Shown here in pieces: positions 60,580-64,000 of a stretch of DNA of 64,000 nucleotides. Origin of the DNA: Phenylobacterium sp. (GTDB taxonomy: Bacteria > Pseudomonadota > Alphaproteobacteria > Caulobacterales > Caulobacteraceae); assembly GCF_016793225.1 (NCBI RefSeq), contig NZ_JAEUMN010000162.1, positions 1 to 64,000 on the forward strand, in the 5' to 3' direction. The notes below the pieces were generated by a model, which was not told the DNA's origin, made no database searches, and saw only the letters and a program-made list of their open reading frames with translations. How positions within the stretch are numbered: the stretch's first letter is position 1; each line of letters opens with the position of its first letter. Position numbers and translations under genes: made by a program.

Positions 60580-61680
60580 ATGAAGTTCGCCACTGTCCTG
60601 CTCGCCGGCCTGTCAACGACCGCCCTCGGCGCGTGCGACCTGCGCATCACGCCGAAGCCCGAGACGGAGACGGCGGCCGCGGCCGCCCCCGCCGCCCCCG
60701 CGCCGGCTCCCGTCACTGAGGCGCCGCCCCCGCCGGCGCAGAGGTCCGCCTCACCCCTGGCGACGGCCATCGACGAGGCGGTGTTCAGCGCCCAGCTTTC
60801 GGATCCGAAGGGCAGGCGCGACCTGCTGGTCCGGGCCCAGGTGCTGCTCGACCGCGCCCATTTCTCGCCCGGCGTCATCGACGGGCGCGACGGCGAGAAC
60901 ATGCGCAATGCGATCGCCGCCTACGAACGGGCGAACGACCTTCCCGAGGACGGCGTGCTCGATGTCCAGGTCTGGGATCGGCTGACCGCCGATGCAGGCC
61001 CCGTGCTCACCGACTATGTGATCACGGACGCCGACGTGAAGGGGCCCTTCACCCCGCGCATCCCCGAGGACTACGCCGAGATGGCTAAGCTCGAGCGCCT
61101 GGCCTACTCGGGGCCTCTGGAGGCGCTGGCCGAGCGGTTCCACATGGACGCGGCGCTGCTCCAGGCGCTGAACCCCGACGTCGACTTCCGCCGGGCGGAT
61201 TCGACGATCGTGGTGGCCTACCCGGCGCGCGAGGCGCTGCCGGGCCGGGTGGCGACGATCGAGGTGGACAAGGCGCGCAAGCAGCTTCGCGCCTTCGACT
61301 CGGCCGGCAAGCTGCTCGCCGCCTACCCGGCGACGGTCGGCTCGAGCGAGCTCCCGACCCCGTCAGGCGAGCTGGTGGTGACCACCGTCGCGCCGGCGCC
61401 CACCTGGACCTACGACCCGACAAAGCTGAGCTTCGGGGACCGCAAGGCCGGCAAGCAGACCATCGCGGCGGGCCCCAACAACCCGGTCGGCGCGGTCTGG
61501 ATCGACCTGTCGAAGGATACCTACGGTATCCACGGAGCGCCCGATCCGCGCCTGGTCGGCAAGGTGGCGAGCCACGGCTGCGTTCGCCTGACCAACTGGG
61601 ATGCGGTGCAGCTCTCCAAGGCGGTGACGCGGGGCACGCGCGTGGTCTTCACCGGGGAGGCGGCGCCGGCGAGCGCCTAG
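60580..61680 (+). CDS. L,D-transpeptidase (YkuD domain) lipoprotein
   Basis: 366-residue murein cross-linking or lipoprotein-anchoring enzyme. The leader ends in a lipobox-like ALGAC at ~18-19, followed by a Pro/Ala-rich linker. A peptidoglycan-binding-like domain (~75-135), a LysM-like segment (~160-210) and the YkuD domain follow. The catalytic motif is HG ... SHGCVRLTN, with the Cys nucleophile. GGAGG precedes ATG 60580. It is divergent from the VanY-like gene. Confidence 0.93.
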   Translation: MKFATVLLAGLSTTALGACDLRITPKPETETAAAAAPAAPAPAPVTEAPPPPAQRSASPLATAIDEAVFSAQLSDPKGRRDLLVRAQVLLDRAHFSPGVIDGRDGENMRNAIAAYERANDLPEDGVLDVQVWDRLTADAGPVLTDYVITDADVKGPFTPRIPEDYAEMAKLERLAYSGPLEALAERFHMDAALLQALNPDVDFRRADSTIVVAYPAREALPGRVATIEVDKARKQLRAFDSAGKLLAAYPATVGSSELPTPSGELVVTTVAPAPTWTYDPTKLSFGDRKAGKQTIAAGPNNPVGAVWIDLSKDTYGIHGAPDPRLVGKVASHGCVRLTNWDAVQLSKAVTRGTRVVFTGEAAPASA

Positions 61681-62768
61681 CTGCGCCAGCGCAGGAGGGC
61701 GGGCTCCACCGGGTTGACGAAGGGCCGGCCCTCGCGCCGGCTGGCGGACCACTCGCGCTTCAGGGCCTGGTACCACTTGGCCTGCCGGTCGGCGTCGTCC
61801 ACCCAGAGCAGGCTGGGATCCTGGCGCAGGCCGCGGTTCTGCAGGCGCACCATGTCGGCGTCCTGTCGCAGGAAGGTGCGGGCCATCGCGCCGATGACCG
61901 GCTTCAGGAGCGTGAAGGCCGGGTGATCCGACCAGACGATCTGCGTCACCTCGGTGCGCGTTTCGTCCAGTGGCGTGAGGCAGGTCAGCGACAGCACCTG
62001 GCGGCGGCCCACGACCACATGCTCCCAGCGCAGGCCCGGCAGCCGGAACGTGATCTCCGTCAGCGGCTGGCCGCCCAGGATGGCGTAGGCCCGGCTGTTG
62101 CGGCTGGGCTCATGACGGACCATGGCGAACCCCTGCTCGCGCGGCTCGAAGCGCTTCTGCTTGTCGTGCTCGCTGCCGGCCGTGCGCCACCACCACTGGC
62201 GGTGCACATAGGGACCGTGCGCCGGGTCCATCAGCCCCACCACCGCCTGGTCGATGTGGGCCTCGAAGACCATGCGGTCCACCAGCTTCGGCTGACCTCC
62301 GACGACGCCGGGGAACGTCGGCGGCGGCCCGTCGGGCTCGGAGCCGGGCGTGGCGCCCACCCAGAGGAAGACCAGCCCCTGACTCTCCGCGACGGGGTAG
62401 CGTCGCACGCGGATTCGGCCCACGTCCATCGCCTGGTCGGCGGTGAGGGACGGGATCGCGGTGCAGGCGCCGTCCGCTCCGAAGCGCCAGCCGTGGTAGG
62501 GGCAGGCCACCGTCTCCGCGCCCGAAGCGTCGCGGTGGAAGCGGCCGGCCGACAGCGGGGCGGCGCGGTGCGGGCACACGTCGTGCAGCGCGAACAGGCG
62601 GCCGCCGGGGCTGCGGCCCAGGACCACCGGCTCGCCGAGCAGCTCCCGGTGGACCAGCCTGCCCGGTCGCAGCTCGCTCGAAACGGCGGCCAGGTACCAG
62701 ACGTCCGTCAGGTATCCCCGCCCGAAACGGCCGTCCGCTCGGGCCGCGCGGGTCTCGCCGTCAGCCAT
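61677..62768 (-). CDS. Rieske aromatic ring-hydroxylating oxygenase
   Basis: 363-residue oxygenase subunit. The Rieske cluster motif is [13 protein letters not shown] ... CPYHGWRF (C-x-H ... C-x2-H). The mononuclear iron site is in [10 protein letters not shown] (D-x2-H-x4-H). The size and layout resemble the VanA/Phthalate-oxygenase-like group, with demethylase or hydroxylase activity. It needs a reductase, and none is adjacent. Its end overlaps the L,D-transpeptidase stop by four bases (convergent). Confidence 0.92.
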   Translation of the reverse strand: MADGETRAARADGRFGRGYLTDVWYLAAVSSELRPGRLVHRELLGEPVVLGRSPGGRLFALHDVCPHRAAPLSAGRFHRDASGAETVACPYHGWRFGADGACTAIPSLTADQAMDVGRIRVRRYPVAESQGLVFLWVGATPGSEPDGPPPTFPGVVGGQPKLVDRMVFEAHIDQAVVGLMDPAHGPYVHRQWWWRTAGSEHDKQKRFEPREQGFAMVRHEPSRNSRAYAILGGQPLTEITFRLPGLRWEHVVVGRRQVLSLTCLTPLDETRTEVTQIVWSDHPAFTLLKPVIGAMARTFLRQDADMVRLQNRGLRQDPSLLWVDDADRQAKWYQALKREWSASRREGRPFVNPVEPALLRWRS

Positions 62769-62906
62769 GGTCGGGTGCGCTCATGCTGAGTCCCAAGTAC
62801 CCGCCGCGCGCGGGCTGCGTCCACCGTAACACCTGCGGACGAGCTTTCTTTCCGCCGGGGAGGGCGCCTCAGACTGCCGGCGTTGCGGCGGAAAGGGAGA
62901 AGACCG

Positions 62907-63395
62907 ATGGCGCGCAAGACGATCGGCGACGCGTTCGGCGGCAAGGTCACGACCCTCGAGGAACAGCGCGCCATCTGGGCCGAGGCGCTGCACGAGGACG
63001 CCATCTGGGAGAGCCCGGTCTTCGAGCGCCCGATCCAGGTGATCGGCCGCCAGGCGACCGGCCGCTTCTTCGAGCTCCTGCTCAGCGTGGTTCCGCAGTT
63101 CTCGACCACCCTGGTCGCGGCCTATCCGACCCGCGATCCCGACACGACGATCATCGAGAGCCACGGCGGCGGGCCCACCGTCGATGGCGGGCGCTACACC
63201 CAGCGCTACTTCTCGCTGATCACCCAGAAGGACGGCCTAGCCTTCCGGATGCGCGAGTACTGCAACCCGTTCCAGACCTACAAGGCCTACGGCAAGGCCC
63301 GGTGGGAGGCCGCGGTCGACGAGATCATGCGCGGCAATGCGCCGTGGCCGGCCTCGCAGGCGCCCGATCCGATCAGCCTGCCGCCGACCGTCTGA
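62907..63395 (+). CDS. NTF2-fold (SnoaL/PhzA-B-like) protein
   Basis: 162-residue small alpha+beta protein. The patterns WAEALHEDAIWESPVF, IGRQATGRFFELLLSVVPQFSTTLVAAYPTRDPDTTIIESHGGG, and YFSLITQKDGLAFRMREYCNPFQTYKAYG match the SnoaL-like/PhzA-PhzB cone fold. The function is not known; family members are isomerases, hydrolases or ligand binders. AAGGGAGAAG precedes its ATG. It is divergent from the Rieske gene, and its end overlaps the GH13 gene. Confidence 0.85.
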   Translation: MARKTIGDAFGGKVTTLEEQRAIWAEALHEDAIWESPVFERPIQVIGRQATGRFFELLLSVVPQFSTTLVAAYPTRDPDTTIIESHGGGPTVDGGRYTQRYFSLITQKDGLAFRMREYCNPFQTYKAYGKARWEAAVDEIMRGNAPWPASQAPDPISLPPTV

Positions 63396-63999
63396 GGAAG
63401 CACGCGGCGTAGGGAGACAGGCCCACGGACTCGCCGCGCAGGTCGGCCTCGCCCGCGCGAAGGGGCAGCAGGTCGACCTCGCTCAGCGTCGGATGGGCGA
63501 ACACCTGCGGCGCGCCCGAGAAGTTGAAGACGCAGAGCACGTCGCCGCTCTCATGGCGCCTGACGAAGGCCACGAGCGGCTCCGCGACGCCCAGGAACTC
63601 GATGTCGCCGACGCCGAGGGCCGGCGTGGCCTTCCGGAGCGCGATCATCTCCCGGGCGAAGCTGAGGACCGAATCGGGGTCGGCGGCCTGCGCCTCGACC
63701 GAGAGCTCCCGGTGCTCGGCGGCGAGCGGCAGCCACGGCTCGCCGGTGGTGAACCCCATCTGTTCGCCGGTGGTCCACGGCATGGGCGTGCGGCACCCAT
63801 CACGGCCGCCGTCGTACGGCCAGTAGAGGTCGCCCACCGGATCGCGCAGCTGGTCGCGGGTCAGCGACGCCTGCGGCAGGCCCAGCTCCTCGCCCTGGTA
63901 GATCAGGGTCGTGCCCTTGAGCGCCACGAGCAGGGCGAACAGCATCTTCGCCAGCTCGGGCGAGGCGTCCCGGCCGCCGAAGCGGCTGACCGTGCGCGG
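63373..63999 (-). CDS. GH13 alpha-glucosidase, 5'-truncated by the window edge
   Basis: C-terminal ~208 residues of a cytoplasmic or periplasmic alpha-glucosidase. IYQGEELGLPQ is GH13 conserved region V-like, followed by DPVGDLYWPYDGGRDGCRTPMPW, the substrate-binding segment of bacterial alpha-glucosidases, then the C-terminal beta domain (FVRRHESGDVLCVFNFSG). The catalytic Asp/Glu residues lie beyond 64000. It overlaps the convergent NTF2-fold gene by 23 bp at their 3' ends. Confidence 0.92.
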   Translation of the reverse strand, partial: PRTVSRFGGRDASPELAKMLFALLVALKGTTLIYQGEELGLPQASLTRDQLRDPVGDLYWPYDGGRDGCRTPMPWTTGEQMGFTTGEPWLPLAAEHRELSVEAQAADPDSVLSFAREMIALRKATPALGVGDIEFLGVAEPLVAFVRRHESGDVLCVFNFSGAPQVFAHPTLSEVDLLPLRAGEADLRGESVGLSPYAACFLRRSAAG

Positions 64000-64000
64000 C

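Overview
The window is about 70% GC and densely coded on both strands. It reads as chromosome of a caulobacterial alphaproteobacterium, with Phenylobacterium or a near relative most likely. The grounds are gene content: a Flp pilin with its prepilin peptidase, several TonB-linked genes, a CYP153 alkane hydroxylase set, membrane-anchored cytochrome c, sdhCDAB, short-leader or leaderless promoters, and palindromic intergenic repeats. The genus is inferred from content only. I saw no rRNA, tRNA, CRISPR, transposase or phage genes.

Layout. 1-9.6 kb: a broken small gene, a class A beta-lactamase-like protein, a CDF metal exporter, a GGDEF-EAL protein, a dicarboxylate symporter, AMP nucleosidase, a tyrosine phosphatase and an MFS carrier. 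9.7-16.4 kb: pilA and cpaA without the rest of the Tad locus, then pepA-nlpC, a cytochrome c, kdsB-pheA and an enoyl-CoA hydratase. 16.4-22.3 kb: nudC, yghU, an SDR, an unrecognised exported protein and a hybrid histidine kinase. 22.4-26.2 kb: ferredoxin and ferredoxin reductase divergent from a CYP153-type P450, then a TetR regulator. 26.2-33.5 kb: a PEP-CTERM protein, sdhCDAB with a SEL1 gene coupled behind it, a LysR regulator and small genes. 33.7-40.3 kb: a VanZ-like protein, htpX, a His-rich CobW GTPase, two exbD genes, a WD40 protein and alanine dehydrogenase. 40.4-46.4 kb: a TPR/SLOG-like/nucleotide cyclase fusion, then a FecI-FecR-TonB receptor signalling set. 46.9-56.4 kb: a catabolic island with an alpha/beta hydrolase, Baeyer-Villiger monooxygenase, SDR, TetR, VOC protein, TonB receptor, amidohydrolase and LLM flavin monooxygenase. 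56.5-64 kb: a methylsuccinyl-CoA-dehydrogenase-like enzyme, GST, hydrolase, VanY-like and L,D-transpeptidase cell-wall enzymes, a Rieske oxygenase, an NTF2-fold protein and the end of a GH13 glucosidase.

The most notable observation is a repeated 12-bp near-palindrome, AACRNNCGTTAT. It occurs four times and only in front of the three main transcription units of the 46.9-56.4 kb island, always pointing at the gene and running into a -10-like sequence. With the enzymes present (BVMO, lactonase-type amidohydrolase, esterase, SDR, flavin monooxygenase, dedicated outer-membrane receptor, local TetR), it suggests an undescribed regulon for uptake and ring-opening of a cyclic ketone or alcohol. Next in interest are the cyclase fusion, whose usual substrate-selecting residues are changed, the FecIR-receptor set framed by two copies of a promoter-like element, and the self-contained CYP153 system with a dyad in its divergent promoter.
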